Both the position numbers and the translations under genes were made by a program. The notes below the pieces were generated by a model. The model searched no databases. It had not been told where the DNA came from and worked only from the letters and a program-made list of their open reading frames with translations. Of a DNA stretch of 64,000 nt, positions 7,896 through 16,647 are shown piece by piece (the first letter of the stretch is position 1; each line of letters begins with the position of its first letter). The DNA lies in NCBI RefSeq assembly GCF_000721175.1, contig NZ_JOEZ01000004.1, forward strand, positions 124,001-188,000, in the 5' to 3' direction. Origin of the DNA: Streptomyces anulatus (GTDB lineage Bacteria; Actinomycetota; Actinomycetes; Streptomycetales; Streptomycetaceae).

Positions 7896-10800
7896 TCATG
7901 AGGCGGCGGACCCCAAAGTGGGCTGGATCCTCTCCCCTTTGAGGAGCGTGCGCAGCAGCCCGACGGTCTCAGGTGAGGAGTCGACGCCCTCCTCGGCGTT
8001 GATCCGGGCCAGTTGCGCGGCGGCGCGCTCCAGGCCCTCGCGGTCGCCCATCTCGTGGCAGATCGTGAAGAGGTCCCGGTAAAGCAGCTCCGACTGCGCG
8101 TCGACGAGCATGCCCTTGGTGACGGCCTGGGCCGCGGCCCGGTAGTCGCGGACGTGACGGCGGCGTTCGGCGAGCTCGTGGGCGACGTCGACGATCGCGC
8201 TGATCATCTCCTGGATGTCGGCCTCCGCCCAGGTGTACTTGGACGGGTCGACGTCCGCGAAGGGGCGGCCGCGTACGAGGGCCAGGGCATGGGCGAGGGC
8301 GATGTCAGCGTCCTGCCCGTCGTGGTGCATGCCCTGCTGGTACAGCTCCTTGAACCGGTCCCAGTCCGAGGTGACGGCGGGGTTGAGCTGGTAGACGCCG
8401 TCCGTGACGTCAGGGAGGTAGGCGCTGCTGGGGTCGTCGGCGGGCAGGTGGGGATCCCGGCCCAGCCAGGCACGCAGCCGCGAGATGGCGGTGTTGCGGG
8501 TGCTGGCGGTCCGGCGCAGCCCAGGCCAGATCGCGTTGTCCAGGTCCTGACGGCCCAGGCCCGGGTGGAGCACGAGCCAGGCGGCGATCTCCATGAGGTG
8601 GTTGCGCCGGCCGCTGCTCACGCGGCCCTGCGTTCCCGTCAGCGCCACCGGGCCGAGGACCTGAACCTGAGGGCCGGCGGGTTCGGCAGGCGGAGTGGCC
8701 AGCGCAGCTAGGACGGTGGAGGTCGCGGCGCTAGGCCGGGGGATGATCCGTGCGGCCGGTGCCGTTCCGGACGCCGTGTGGTCGCCGTGGGTGGCCGGGG
8801 ACAGCCCGGACTCCGCATCGTCCTCTTCGCCGGACGGCGCCGGACCCGTCTCCGATGCGTCCAGGTCCTCGCCGAGCGCCGCTGTGGACAGGCCGGAGCC
8901 TGCCTCGTCGTCATCCGCCTGGAGGGGCGAGGCGTCTTCCTGTTCCGCGAGCACCTCTTTGAGGACCGCGTCGGAGTCTTCACCCGGCTCGGATCTGTCC
9001 CAGACGTCCTCGCCGAGCGCGGAGGCCGCCTCAGAGTCCTCCTCCGGCTCGGGTTCGTTGTCCCAGCCGGAGGGCTCGGCCGAGGCATTGTGGGCGGTCT
9101 GCTCGTCGTGCGCCTCATCAGCGGCAGGCCCGGCGACCGCGGGGGACAGAGCGCTGCCTTCGTCCTCCGGGCGGTCACCGTCGATTCCGTCGTCGGACGA
9201 GAGGTGGTGGGAGGGGGCCGTGAAGCTCGGCACGGCGGTCGCCAAGCTGCTGCCCTGGACGGCAACCGTGGTGCTCACCCGGGGAGCGGCGGTGGTTTCC
9301 GGCGCGAGCGCGGAGGCCTCACCCGCCGGGGTGGGGCGGGGGCCGTTGATGTCTGCCGGGCCGGTGTGCCCGGTCCACGGCGGCGGGGGGACGTCGTCGG
9401 TACGACTGGACGTTGCGATCAGCTGGACAAGCCGGTCGTAGGAGTCGGCGTCCAGGTGCTGGAGCTTGACCGCGAGGCCCAAGTCGGGCAGTTCGACGCT
9501 GCTGCCGGGCTGGGCGGGCAGAGTCCAGGCGCCCGGCACGTCGAGTTCACCGCCCGCGGCGGTGACGACCGCGACCGCGGTGCGGGGCCGGGAGGCGAGG
9601 AGGTCCTCGAGTTCGGCGGCCGCCGCGCTGGTGGGCGGCGCGGTGGCGATGAGGATGCGGGGAATCCAGGTGTCGCCGCCGTCCTCGCTGAGCCGGGCGG
9701 CCCGCAGGTGGTCGTGCCCGCCATCGGTGAGGGCCTGACGCTGGAAGGCGTCATGCGCCTGGAGGTCAGTGGTGGCGGCGCCGAGATCTGCGTGGTGCTC
9801 GATCTGGTCGGGGTAGAGGTAATGCAGGTCGCTGCCGGCGCCGGCGAGGACGATCTGCGTGTCGGGCGCCAGCCGGGAGGAGGCAAGTTCCACGGCGAGG
9901 GCGAGCATGACCGCACGCACGTCGGCCGGGCTGCCGGCCAGGCGCAGCAGGCTAATGGCCTCCAGGTTGACCAGGACCGCGTCGCCGTCCTCGGTCTCGC
10001 CCAGGCTCACCAGGGCCGGATAGGGCACCGTGACGTCGGCGGCCTCGTCCTCGTCGAGGAGGGCGGCACCGCGGGCGGGGCAAGTCCACACCGTCGGGTT
10101 GCCCTCGTTCTCAGTGAACGGCGCAACGGGCGGGGTGACGGCGGCCAGGTGGAGCTCGATGCCGCGTGCGGTGATGCACATCGCCTCGACCTCGGGCAGA
10201 GGCCGGCCGGCCTGGAGGCAGTTGGCGGCCAGGGTGCGCAGGGCGCGGTCGGCGAGTGCGATGCCGGTGATGTCGGACGCCACGCGCAGCTGCTTCTCGA
10301 AGTCGGCGGTCGCACCGGAAGGCATCGGGATACGCCGCTTGGGGCGCCGACGGCGCTGCTGGCGGGCGCGACGGGTCGCGACGACCGAGAGGACGGCCGC
10401 GGCCAGGATGCTCCCCGCCGCGGCGATGGTCCGCACGCTCTGGTCACCGCTGTCGGCGGTCTCCGCGGTTTCGTGCGTCTCGGGTGTCTGGGTGGGCGTG
10501 CCGTGCTGCTCCCGCTCACGGTCATGTGCAGGGCTCTGCACGGCCGGCTGCTCCGTCGGGGTGTCCGGCCGGGCGGTCGGCTGCCCACCGCCCTGTCTGT
10601 CCTTGTCCGCGCCCTGACCGGGGGTCTGGGCAGTCTCGCCCTTGTCTCCCTTGTCGGAGCCCTGGCTGGGCTTGTCCTGGGCGGGCGGCTGCGTCTGCTC
10701 TGCGCCGGGCCGCTCCTCGGCCTTGTCCGGGGCGGCGGGCTGCTCGTGCGGCGGCTGCGCCTTGTCCGGGGCTGAGTCGCTCTGGTCGCTGTCGTCGGTG

Positions 10801-11726
10801 CTGGCCGCGGCGGGAATCTGCAGCTTCCAGCCGGGGTAGATCTCGTCGGGGTCGGCGAGGACGCGCCCGTCGTCCTGCTTCACGCCCTTGTTCGCTTCGA
10901 CAATCCTCGGATAGGCGTCGGCGTCACCGAGCTCGTCCTCGGCGATGCCGGTGAGAGTCTCGCCCACGCGGACAGTGTGGGTCTGGTCGGTGGCGGCCGT
11001 GGAGCCGGAGGTCTGCGGAGGGGCTCCGTCCTGATCGGTGGAAGACGCGGGCGAGGCGTCGGCCGGCAGGCGCAGAATCCAGCCGGGCTGCAGGACGGTG
11101 GTGTCGGGGGTGACGAGGGAGCCGTCCGCCTGGCTTACGCCTTCGTTGGCATCGAGGATCCGGTGCCACTCGATTCCGGCGCCCAGACGCTTCTCTGCGA
11201 TGTCCCAGAGGGTGTCGCCGTCCTGAACGTGGTGGACGGGGCCGTCCCAGGCGGCGGAAGAAGAAGCCACGGCCTTGATGGCGGTTGCCTCCGCAGAGTG
11301 GGCGTCGGCGGTAACGGTGGCCGTGGCCACGGTGGCGGGGGCGGCGCTGGCAGGTGATGCCATCGCCGTGCCGGTCGGCAGCAGGACGAGGATGCCGCCG
11401 ACGAGGGCGCCGGCGAGCTGCTGGGATCCGCCGAGCATGCGGATCCGGGGCGCGCGGACGTTCCGCAGCGCGGCGCCCGTTTCCAAGACGACCGAGATCA
11501 CGAAGCTCAGCCAGCCGTACCAGCCGATGAGGGTGACGGTGCCCAGGAACAGCTGGCCGGAGTCGGGGCTGGTGAGCGCGGCGGTGATCTCGTCGAAGCC
11601 GGGAACGTGGTCGGGGAGGACCCCGATGCTGAGCAGAACGGCGGGCACGCCCGCCAGGAGGGCGACCAGGGCCACCAGGGCGAAGAGGGCACGTATGAGC
11701 CGGGCTGCGGTACTGCGGTTTCTCAT
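7896..11726 (-). CDS. Giant membrane LysM-BTAD protein of the Tad cluster
   Basis: The 1276-residue protein has two N-terminal membrane segments (about residues 10-36 and 58-82), a third near 100-122, LysM domain 1 (about 164-220, HHVQDGDTLWDIAEKRLGAG), LysM domain 2 (about 250-305, HTVRVGETLTGIAEDELGDA) and a Pro/Gln-rich linker. A further membrane segment (about 433-450) is followed by a very basic stretch. The long remainder, with a Glu/Asp/Ser-rich spacer, ends in a BTAD-type transcriptional-activator-like region (about 1040-1270: VQVLGPVALTGTQGRVSSGR, then winged-helix and TPR-like helices). LysM modules bind peptidoglycan; BTAD is known from SARP regulators. The fusion suggests coupling of cell-wall state to pilus function, which is inference. 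Six bases separate it from the TadG-like gene. Confidence 0.85.
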   Translation of the reverse strand: MRNRSTAARLIRALFALVALVALLAGVPAVLLSIGVLPDHVPGFDEITAALTSPDSGQLFLGTVTLIGWYGWLSFVISVVLETGAALRNVRAPRIRMLGGSQQLAGALVGGILVLLPTGTAMASPASAAPATVATATVTADAHSAEATAIKAVASSSAAWDGPVHHVQDGDTLWDIAEKRLGAGIEWHRILDANEGVSQADGSLVTPDTTVLQPGWILRLPADASPASSTDQDGAPPQTSGSTAATDQTHTVRVGETLTGIAEDELGDADAYPRIVEANKGVKQDDGRVLADPDEIYPGWKLQIPAAASTDDSDQSDSAPDKAQPPHEQPAAPDKAEERPGAEQTQPPAQDKPSQGSDKGDKGETAQTPGQGADKDRQGGGQPTARPDTPTEQPAVQSPAHDREREQHGTPTQTPETHETAETADSGDQSVRTIAAAGSILAAAVLSVVATRRARQQRRRRPKRRIPMPSGATADFEKQLRVASDITGIALADRALRTLAANCLQAGRPLPEVEAMCITARGIELHLAAVTPPVAPFTENEGNPTVWTCPARGAALLDEDEAADVTVPYPALVSLGETEDGDAVLVNLEAISLLRLAGSPADVRAVMLALAVELASSRLAPDTQIVLAGAGSDLHYLYPDQIEHHADLGAATTDLQAHDAFQRQALTDGGHDHLRAARLSEDGGDTWIPRILIATAPPTSAAAAELEDLLASRPRTAVAVVTAAGGELDVPGAWTLPAQPGSSVELPDLGLAVKLQHLDADSYDRLVQLIATSSRTDDVPPPPWTGHTGPADINGPRPTPAGEASALAPETTAAPRVSTTVAVQGSSLATAVPSFTAPSHHLSSDDGIDGDRPEDEGSALSPAVAGPAADEAHDEQTAHNASAEPSGWDNEPEPEEDSEAASALGEDVWDRSEPGEDSDAVLKEVLAEQEDASPLQADDDEAGSGLSTAALGEDLDASETGPAPSGEEDDAESGLSPATHGDHTASGTAPAARIIPRPSAATSTVLAALATPPAEPAGPQVQVLGPVALTGTQGRVSSGRRNHLMEIAAWLVLHPGLGRQDLDNAIWPGLRRTASTRNTAISRLRAWLGRDPHLPADDPSSAYLPDVTDGVYQLNPAVTSDWDRFKELYQQGMHHDGQDADIALAHALALVRGRPFADVDPSKYTWAEADIQEMISAIVDVAHELAERRRHVRDYRAAAQAVTKGMLVDAQSELLYRDLFTICHEMGDREGLERAAAQLARINAEEGVDSSPETVGLLRTLLKGERIQPTLGSAAS

Positions 11727-11731
11727 GATCG

Positions 11732-12169
11732 TTACCCTCGGTAGACCAGGTTGGCGCTGCCGTGGCCGGTGACGGTGCCGCTGGCGCCGCCGAGGAAGAG
11801 GGCGCGGTACGACTCGGTCACGGTCACTTCCAGGGACCCGCCGTCCTCGCTCACGCTCACCGCGCCGCTGACACCTTCGCGGCTGAGGTAGTTCCGCGCG
11901 GCGGCGACCGCGGCGTTGCGGTCGACGGTGATGCCTCCGCCGGAGATGGCCTTGCCCGCATCGACGGCCTGGCCGCCAGCCCGCGCGGCCTCATGCGCGA
12001 CGCCCTCGGCATGAGTGAGGGCCCGCAGTCTGCCGGCACCGTCATAGACGAGCGCTGCCACGAGGAACAGCGCCACGACGGTGACAAGAACGAACAGGCT
12101 CATCGACCCGCGGTCGTCGCGCAGGGCGCGACGGATCCGGCGGGTGAACGCGAAGCGGGCGGGTGTCAT
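11732..12169 (-). CDS. TadG-like pseudopilin
   Basis: The 145-residue protein has a basic N-terminus (RRIRRALRDDRG) followed by the hydrophobic segment SMSLFVLVTVVALFLVAALV, the class III prepilin arrangement with cleavage expected after Gly. Unlike Flp and TadE, position +5 of the mature chain is Phe rather than Glu, as in TadG-type minor proteins. The remainder is a small soluble domain with an Ala-rich helix and TVTESYRALFLGGASGTVTG near the end. It sits between TadE and the LysM-BTAD gene and is probably a minor pilus or assembly component. ATG at 12169 precedes the basic tail directly. Confidence 0.8.
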   Translation of the reverse strand: MTPARFAFTRRIRRALRDDRGSMSLFVLVTVVALFLVAALVYDGAGRLRALTHAEGVAHEAARAGGQAVDAGKAISGGGITVDRNAAVAAARNYLSREGVSGAVSVSEDGGSLEVTVTESYRALFLGGASGTVTGHGSANLVYRG

Positions 12170-12181
12170 GCGGTGGTCCTG

Positions 12182-12619
12182 TCAGCCGCGCTGGCGGTAG
12201 GAGTCGATTGACGAGGTAAAGCTGCTGGTCAGAGTCTTGGAACCGGGCAGTCCAGGCAGTCCGATGTCGGAGAGGCGGACCGTGCACGTCACCGTGGCGG
12301 TGGTGGAGGCCGGCTCGCCAATCCGTGCGGAGAACCCGCCGGTGGAGATGGAGATGAACGTGGAGGTGCACTCCAGCCCTTGCTGGCTCAAGACGCTGCG
12401 CGCCATCTGTGAACCGGCGCTGCTGGCCGAGCCGCCGCTGCGTTCTAGCGAGGCGGCGCGGGCGGCGTTGCGGGCGGCGGTGTCGACGGCATTGCTGGCG
12501 GATCCGATGCGGCCGAACGCGATGACCAGCAGGAGCACCATGATGAGGACGGGAAACAGGATGACGGCTTCCAGAGACAGCGCGCCGCGGTCGTCCCTGA
12601 GCCTTCGGGCGATGGTCAC
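12182..12619 (-). CDS. TadE-like pseudopilin (first copy)
   Basis: The 145-residue protein begins with a charged leader ending DDRG, then ALSLEAVILFPVLIMVLLLV. The cleavage site Gly/Ala, Glu at +5 and a long hydrophobic helix match the TadE pseudopilin rule. The exposed domain is Ser/Thr-rich with a conserved-looking pair of cysteines (LECTSTF and VTCTVRL). GTG at 12619 follows GGAGG at short spacing and overlaps the TGA of the second TadE gene (GTGA), so the two are translationally coupled. It is presumably cut by the prepilin peptidase at 3.4 kb. Confidence 0.85.
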   Translation of the reverse strand: MTIARRLRDDRGALSLEAVILFPVLIMVLLLVIAFGRIGSASNAVDTAARNAARAASLERSGGSASSAGSQMARSVLSQQGLECTSTFISISTGGFSARIGEPASTTATVTCTVRLSDIGLPGLPGSKTLTSSFTSSIDSYRQRG

Positions 12620-13038
12620 CGGGCCTCCGTGATGCGCTCGGTGGCCGCGTCCGCGTGCTGGTCGATCTTGAGCTTCAGACCGGGGATCATCGTGTCGACG
12701 TAGCCGGTGACGCGGATCCGCACCGTCTCCCTCTTGCTGCCGCTGACGGACAGCCCCGAGATGCTGCTGCCAGCCCGGGAGAGGAAGTCGCGGGCCTCGG
12801 CGGTGCCTGTGCCTGCGGACGCCCCACGGACGCGGGCCGATTCCACTCCCAGCTGGGCGGCCGACATCGCCACATTGCGCGCGTGCCACCACAGCCCGAC
12901 GTGCACGACCAGCAGGATGGCCAGGAGCACGACGGGAAAGACGATCAGCATCTCCAGGGACAAGGCTCCGCGGTCCCGCGCGTCGCGTTCTGCGAGCGCG
13001 CGGGACCAGCGCCGTACGGCCCTGCGGAGGCGGGTCAC
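12616..13038 (-). CDS. TadE-like pseudopilin (second copy)
   Basis: The 140-residue protein has the leader RALAERDARDRG followed by ALSLEMLIVFPVVLLAILLV, again giving Gly at -1 and Glu at +5. The body has VHVGLWWHARNVAMSAAQLG, the typical TadE helix after the membrane segment, and a short beta-rich C-terminus. GTG at 13038 overlaps the TGA of the Flp gene (GTGA) and there is no strong ribosome binding site, so it likely depends on coupling. It is similar to its downstream neighbour in the leader but not in the exposed domain, suggesting two distinct minor pilins. Confidence 0.85.
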   Translation of the reverse strand: MTRLRRAVRRWSRALAERDARDRGALSLEMLIVFPVVLLAILLVVHVGLWWHARNVAMSAAQLGVESARVRGASAGTGTAEARDFLSRAGSSISGLSVSGSKRETVRIRVTGYVDTMIPGLKLKIDQHADAATERITEAR

Positions 13039-13232
13039 TTGATCGATGCCGCCTTCTCGTTGATCTTCGCAGCGATGATGGCGACGGCCACGGCGGCACC
13101 GACGACGAGACCAGCGATGATCATCATGGTCTCGATCGATATGGCACCGCGGTCGTCGCGGACGTTGCGCAGCCGGTCGATCCTGGCGCTGAAGAAGGCC
13201 TTCAGGAAGGCGAAGTTCAGGTCGGTACCCAT
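13035..13232 (-). CDS. Flp-type major pilin
   Basis: The 65-residue prepilin has a leader of about 29 residues ending VRDDRG, then AISIETMMIIAGLVVGAAVA. Cleavage after Gly leaves Ala at +1 and Glu at +5. The mature chain of about 36 residues is almost a single hydrophobic helix, as expected for Flp pilins that polymerise into the Tad fibre. ATG at 13232 is close to TadC (27-bp gap). It is the smallest of the pilin-like proteins in the operon and the best candidate for the major subunit. Confidence 0.88.
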   Translation of the reverse strand: MGTDLNFAFLKAFFSARIDRLRNVRDDRGAISIETMMIIAGLVVGAAVAVAIIAAKINEKAASIK

Positions 13233-13259
13233 CGTGAATTTCCTTGTCTCGTAACGGAA

Positions 13260-14159
13260 TTAACTGGCCATGATCCGCGAGAGCGCGGGGTAGCCGATGT
13301 AGACAGTCATGATCAGGACCAGCATCGCGACAGGCATCACCATCTTCTCGGATGCCATGTTCGCCTGGGCTTTCGCGGAGGTGACCAGGGCGCCGGACAG
13401 CGACCTGGCCTGCGAGCCGAGGGTGTCGCCGACGGCTGCGCCCTCCTCGCCGGCGATCGCGATGATGTCGGCTGGTGCACCGAGTTCGGGGACATCGAGT
13501 TCGATGGAGAGGCGCTTGAGGCCTTCCCACGGGCTGATGCCTTCGAGTTCGGCGCGGGTGATGGTGTCTCGGATCTTTGCGAAGACCCAGCCTTCCCCGA
13601 CTTCGGCAGCCTTCTTCAGGGCCTGGGTGGGGGCCGCGTCCGCGGCCCGTTCGAGCTGGACCAGGCGCAGGTAGGCCTTGACGGCGTACCGGAAGTCTTC
13701 CTTCGCCTCTACCGCCTGCTGCTTGAGCTGGAGGTCGGGCAGGAGCCAGAAGACGACCGCGAGGCCGATTCCGGCGATCGCCGGAATCGCGAACGGCAGC
13801 GGGTAGCCGGCCAGATTTGCCAAGGTCACCGCCAGGACGGGCAACAGCAGTCCGTACAGGGCGAGACCGAGCTTGCGCCCCAGGTGGGCAGCGGGGGAGC
13901 GGCCCACGAGCTCCAATTGCTGGCGAGGCAGGCGAAGGGTGCCCTCCCCAGCGGTGCGCAGCAGGAGCGCGCCAGCCTTCTCCATCAGGGTGCGCGGCTG
14001 GCTGTCCCGGTTGCGGTCCAGGTTCTCGAGCCGGGTGGCGTCCATCCGGTTGAGGACGTCGCCGAGGTCGGGCCGGCCGGGGAGGATGCCGCGGGCGGCG
14101 ATCACCAGGCCGAGGCCGGTGACGGCGCCGCCGATGACGGCGTAGGGAGAGAAGATCAC
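13260..14159 (-). CDS. TadC-like inner-membrane platform protein
   Basis: The 299-residue protein has an N-terminal membrane segment (YAVIGGAVTGLGLVIAARGI), a pair of segments in the middle (LALYGLLLPVLAVTLANLAG and AIPAIAGIGLAVVFWLLPDL) and one at the C-terminus (MPVAMLVLIMTVYIGYPAL). The soluble domain between (AYLRLVQLERAADAAPTQAL to SARSLSGALVT-like helices) is the type II secretion F fold. TadC and TadB together form the platform for the TadA motor. ATG at 14159 overlaps the TadB stop (ATGA), indicating coupling. Confidence 0.85.
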   Translation of the reverse strand: MIFSPYAVIGGAVTGLGLVIAARGILPGRPDLGDVLNRMDATRLENLDRNRDSQPRTLMEKAGALLLRTAGEGTLRLPRQQLELVGRSPAAHLGRKLGLALYGLLLPVLAVTLANLAGYPLPFAIPAIAGIGLAVVFWLLPDLQLKQQAVEAKEDFRYAVKAYLRLVQLERAADAAPTQALKKAAEVGEGWVFAKIRDTITRAELEGISPWEGLKRLSIELDVPELGAPADIIAIAGEEGAAVGDTLGSQARSLSGALVTSAKAQANMASEKMVMPVAMLVLIMTVYIGYPALSRIMAS

Positions 14160-15085
14160 GGCGCCTCCTCGGCGATCGGGCCGCCGGAGCGGTCGGCAGG
14201 AGACAGGAACCGGGGCGCCGGCTCGATGATCGCCATGCGGCGCATCCAGATCTTGACCAGGACGAACGCGACGCCGACGAAGGCGAGAACAACTTGCCCG
14301 GTGAGGGTGTTGTAGGGCTCGACGTAGGCGCCGGAGAACGCGGTGATGCCGAAGATCCCCAGGCAGAAGATGGTCACCCAGCGGTCGTTGGTCCGCGGCT
14401 TCTGCCTGTCGGCTTCGACTTCGCGGCGCGCGAGAACCTCGTGCTGCAGGGCGTCGGCGAGCTCGCGCAGAGCCTTGCTCAGGCCGCTGCCGCGGTCCTC
14501 GACGTGCAGGATCAGCAGAGCGGCGACCTCATCGACCATGGCGTCGTTGAGGTCGTCGGCGAAGGCCCGGTAGGCGTCCTGGGGCACCCAGCCGGACTGT
14601 TGGCGCGAGACGAGCAGCCGTACGTCCTCGCGGATCGCCTTGGGGACAGTCTCCAGACTGCGTTGGATGGTGGCCTCCAGGCTAACGCCGACGGTGTGGA
14701 TGTCGGACATGCGCCGCACCCACTCTTCGATCGCTTCGAGTTTGTCGATCTGAGCCTTGCCGCTGCCGGAGGTGTTCAACAGCCAGGGCAGACCGAGCAC
14801 GACGGCGACGGTGACGAGCCCGCCGGTGAGCCAGCCGGTGAACAGCCACACTCCGAGGCCCGCCAGCGTGGCGCCGGCCAGCCGGGCCTGGCCGCGCGCC
14901 CACCAGGAGGTGGGCGTGCGGGCATCGTTGACGAAGAAGGCGCGGACTTTGCGCTCCAGGCGGCTACGGCGGCGCACGGTGGTCGAGGGCGCCCAGCCGA
15001 CGCCGCCGGCCACGGCCAGGACGAGGCCGCCGACGGCGGCGAGGCCGCCGAGCGCGGCGAGCAGGGAGTTGAGGGTGAGCGTCAC
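14156..15085 (-). CDS. TadB-like inner-membrane platform protein
   Basis: The 309-residue protein starts with the membrane segment LAALGGLAAVGGLVLAVAGG, then LAGATLAGLGVWLFTGWLTG and VAVVLGLPWLL, and ends with ITAFSGAYVEPYN and VVLAFVGVAFVLVKIWM. The central T2SSF-type domain contains EEWVRRMSDIHTVGVSLEAT and ALRELADALQHEVLARREVE, typical of actinobacterial TadB. GTG at 15085 overlaps the TadA stop. It pairs with the downstream TadC gene; both are needed for pilus assembly in known Tad systems. Confidence 0.85.
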   Translation of the reverse strand: MTLTLNSLLAALGGLAAVGGLVLAVAGGVGWAPSTTVRRRSRLERKVRAFFVNDARTPTSWWARGQARLAGATLAGLGVWLFTGWLTGGLVTVAVVLGLPWLLNTSGSGKAQIDKLEAIEEWVRRMSDIHTVGVSLEATIQRSLETVPKAIREDVRLLVSRQQSGWVPQDAYRAFADDLNDAMVDEVAALLILHVEDRGSGLSKALRELADALQHEVLARREVEADRQKPRTNDRWVTIFCLGIFGITAFSGAYVEPYNTLTGQVVLAFVGVAFVLVKIWMRRMAIIEPAPRFLSPADRSGGPIAEEAP

Positions 15086-16647
15086 AGCGGCACCACCGTC
15101 TCCAGCGGAGCGCCCCAGCTTCCCCATGGGTTCTGCAGGATGCTGCGGTCCAGTCCGGCCCGGACCAGGTCCTCCAAGCAGGTCTGGGAGATGTTCCCGT
15201 GCGGCACGGCTCGCGGCTCGCGGCGGCCGTTCTGTTCGCGCGGGGCGAAGACCATCTGGTAGGAGGGGCGGCCGCCCTCGCCGATGCCGGTGATCTCCAT
15301 GACGTGCGACACGAAACGGTGCTTGCGGCCGGGCTTGCCGTCCGGGCCGACGAGTTCGGTTTCGTCGACCAGGCGTACGTAGACGACGAAGTCGACGGCC
15401 TGAGCAATGAGCCGGTACGCCAGGGGTTCGGTCATGCCGATGCCGGCCTCCAGGCACAGGGTGGCCAGACGCTCGATCGACAGCTGGGGGCTGCGGGCGT
15501 GGAGTGTGGCCATCGACCCGCCCTCGCCCTCGTTCATCGCGTGCAGCATCGGCACGACTTCCTTGGAGCGGACCTCGCCGACGATCACACGTCGCAGCGA
15601 CATACGCAGCAACTGGGGGAAGAGATCGGACAGGGTCAGCTCGCCCTGGAGGCGTCCGTCCGGACCGCGTTCGCCGTTGGATTCGCGGCCCTCGTAGGCG
15701 ACGACCTCGGGACCCTCGGGATCCTCGTGCAGATGGAGCTCGTACTCCGACTCCAGCGTGCCCACGCGCTCGTGGCGCGGGATCTCCCGGGCCATGGCCC
15801 GCAGCAGAGACGTCTTTCCGACACCCTGTGAGCCGACCACGATGATGTTCCGGCGGCCCTTGACCGCGGCCCGCAGGAAGTGTGCGAGTGAGGTGTCTAT
15901 CGTGCCCCAGCGCACCAGGTCGTCCAGGCCCTGGCCACGGGTGCGATGGCGGCGGATGACGATGCTCGGCCGCGGCGTGACGTAGGCCGAGGCGGCCAGG
16001 CGGGAGCCGTCGGCCAGCCGGAGGTTCAGGTTCGGCGTGGCGGGAGTCAGCGCCCGTTCGCCCTGCCCCTGCATCCGCGCAAGATGGTTGATGAGATTGA
16101 TCAGGTCCCGGTCCGTCTTCGCGATCGGGTCCCAGGTCCGCGTCGGACGGTCCGCATAGTCGACCCGGACCTTGTCGCCGTAGATGATGATGTTCTCGAC
16201 GTACGGGTCGTCTAGGAGCGGCTGGAGACGACCGGCGCGGAACAGCTCGTCGAAGACGGCCTCCCGCACCGCCCGCTCCTGCTGGGGCGTCAGGTCCTGG
16301 CCGCTGGCGGCGTACTTCGTCGCCCACTCCGAGACGACCTGCCTGATGATCGACTGCCCGCGCTGCCGGCGGTCCTGTTCGGTCATGGACGCATCGGCGC
16401 CCGCGGCCTCTCCGATTTTCATGCTGGCCTGGGAGCGCAGCTCGGCAAGCACTTCGTGCCCGACCGGCAGGGCGGACGGGGCAGAGGTGCCGGAGGTGGG
16501 GACGATGCTCTCGGGCAGGCTGGCCGCAGACAGCTGGGCGGGCACCGTTCGAAGGGCCGGCGTCCCCTGGCTGGGGTTCTCCTTGAGGGCCTGGGCGAAG
16601 AGGGCCGTGTAGTCGGTGGCCGGGGCCTCCGGCCGGGTGTCGGTCAT
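15082..16647 (-). CDS. TadA secretion/pilus ATPase
   Basis: The 521-residue cytosolic hexameric ATPase powers Flp pilus assembly. The N-terminal domain includes QQERAVREAVFDELFRAGRL and LLDDPYVENIIIYGDKVRV, typical of the CpaF/TadA branch. Walker A is GSQGVGKTS at residues 272-280, the Asp box region is EYELHLHEDPEGPEVVAYEG, Walker B is RRVIVGEVRSKEVVPMLHAM and the His box is GSMATLHARSPQ. ATG at 16647 has GGGAGGG upstream and overlaps the stop of TadZ. The C-terminal 60 residues are Arg/Pro-rich and extend slightly beyond the usual fold. Confidence 0.93.
   Translation of the reverse strand: MTDTRPEAPATDYTALFAQALKENPSQGTPALRTVPAQLSAASLPESIVPTSGTSAPSALPVGHEVLAELRSQASMKIGEAAGADASMTEQDRRQRGQSIIRQVVSEWATKYAASGQDLTPQQERAVREAVFDELFRAGRLQPLLDDPYVENIIIYGDKVRVDYADRPTRTWDPIAKTDRDLINLINHLARMQGQGERALTPATPNLNLRLADGSRLAASAYVTPRPSIVIRRHRTRGQGLDDLVRWGTIDTSLAHFLRAAVKGRRNIIVVGSQGVGKTSLLRAMAREIPRHERVGTLESEYELHLHEDPEGPEVVAYEGRESNGERGPDGRLQGELTLSDLFPQLLRMSLRRVIVGEVRSKEVVPMLHAMNEGEGGSMATLHARSPQLSIERLATLCLEAGIGMTEPLAYRLIAQAVDFVVYVRLVDETELVGPDGKPGRKHRFVSHVMEITGIGEGGRPSYQMVFAPREQNGRREPRAVPHGNISQTCLEDLVRAGLDRSILQNPWGSWGAPLETVVPL

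Noticed and set aside
8778..10775. Long open frame of 665 codons on the plus strand
   Set aside because: It lies opposite the LysM-BTAD gene, has Gly/Arg/Val-rich low-complexity composition and no ribosome binding site. It is an antisense effect of high-GC codon use.
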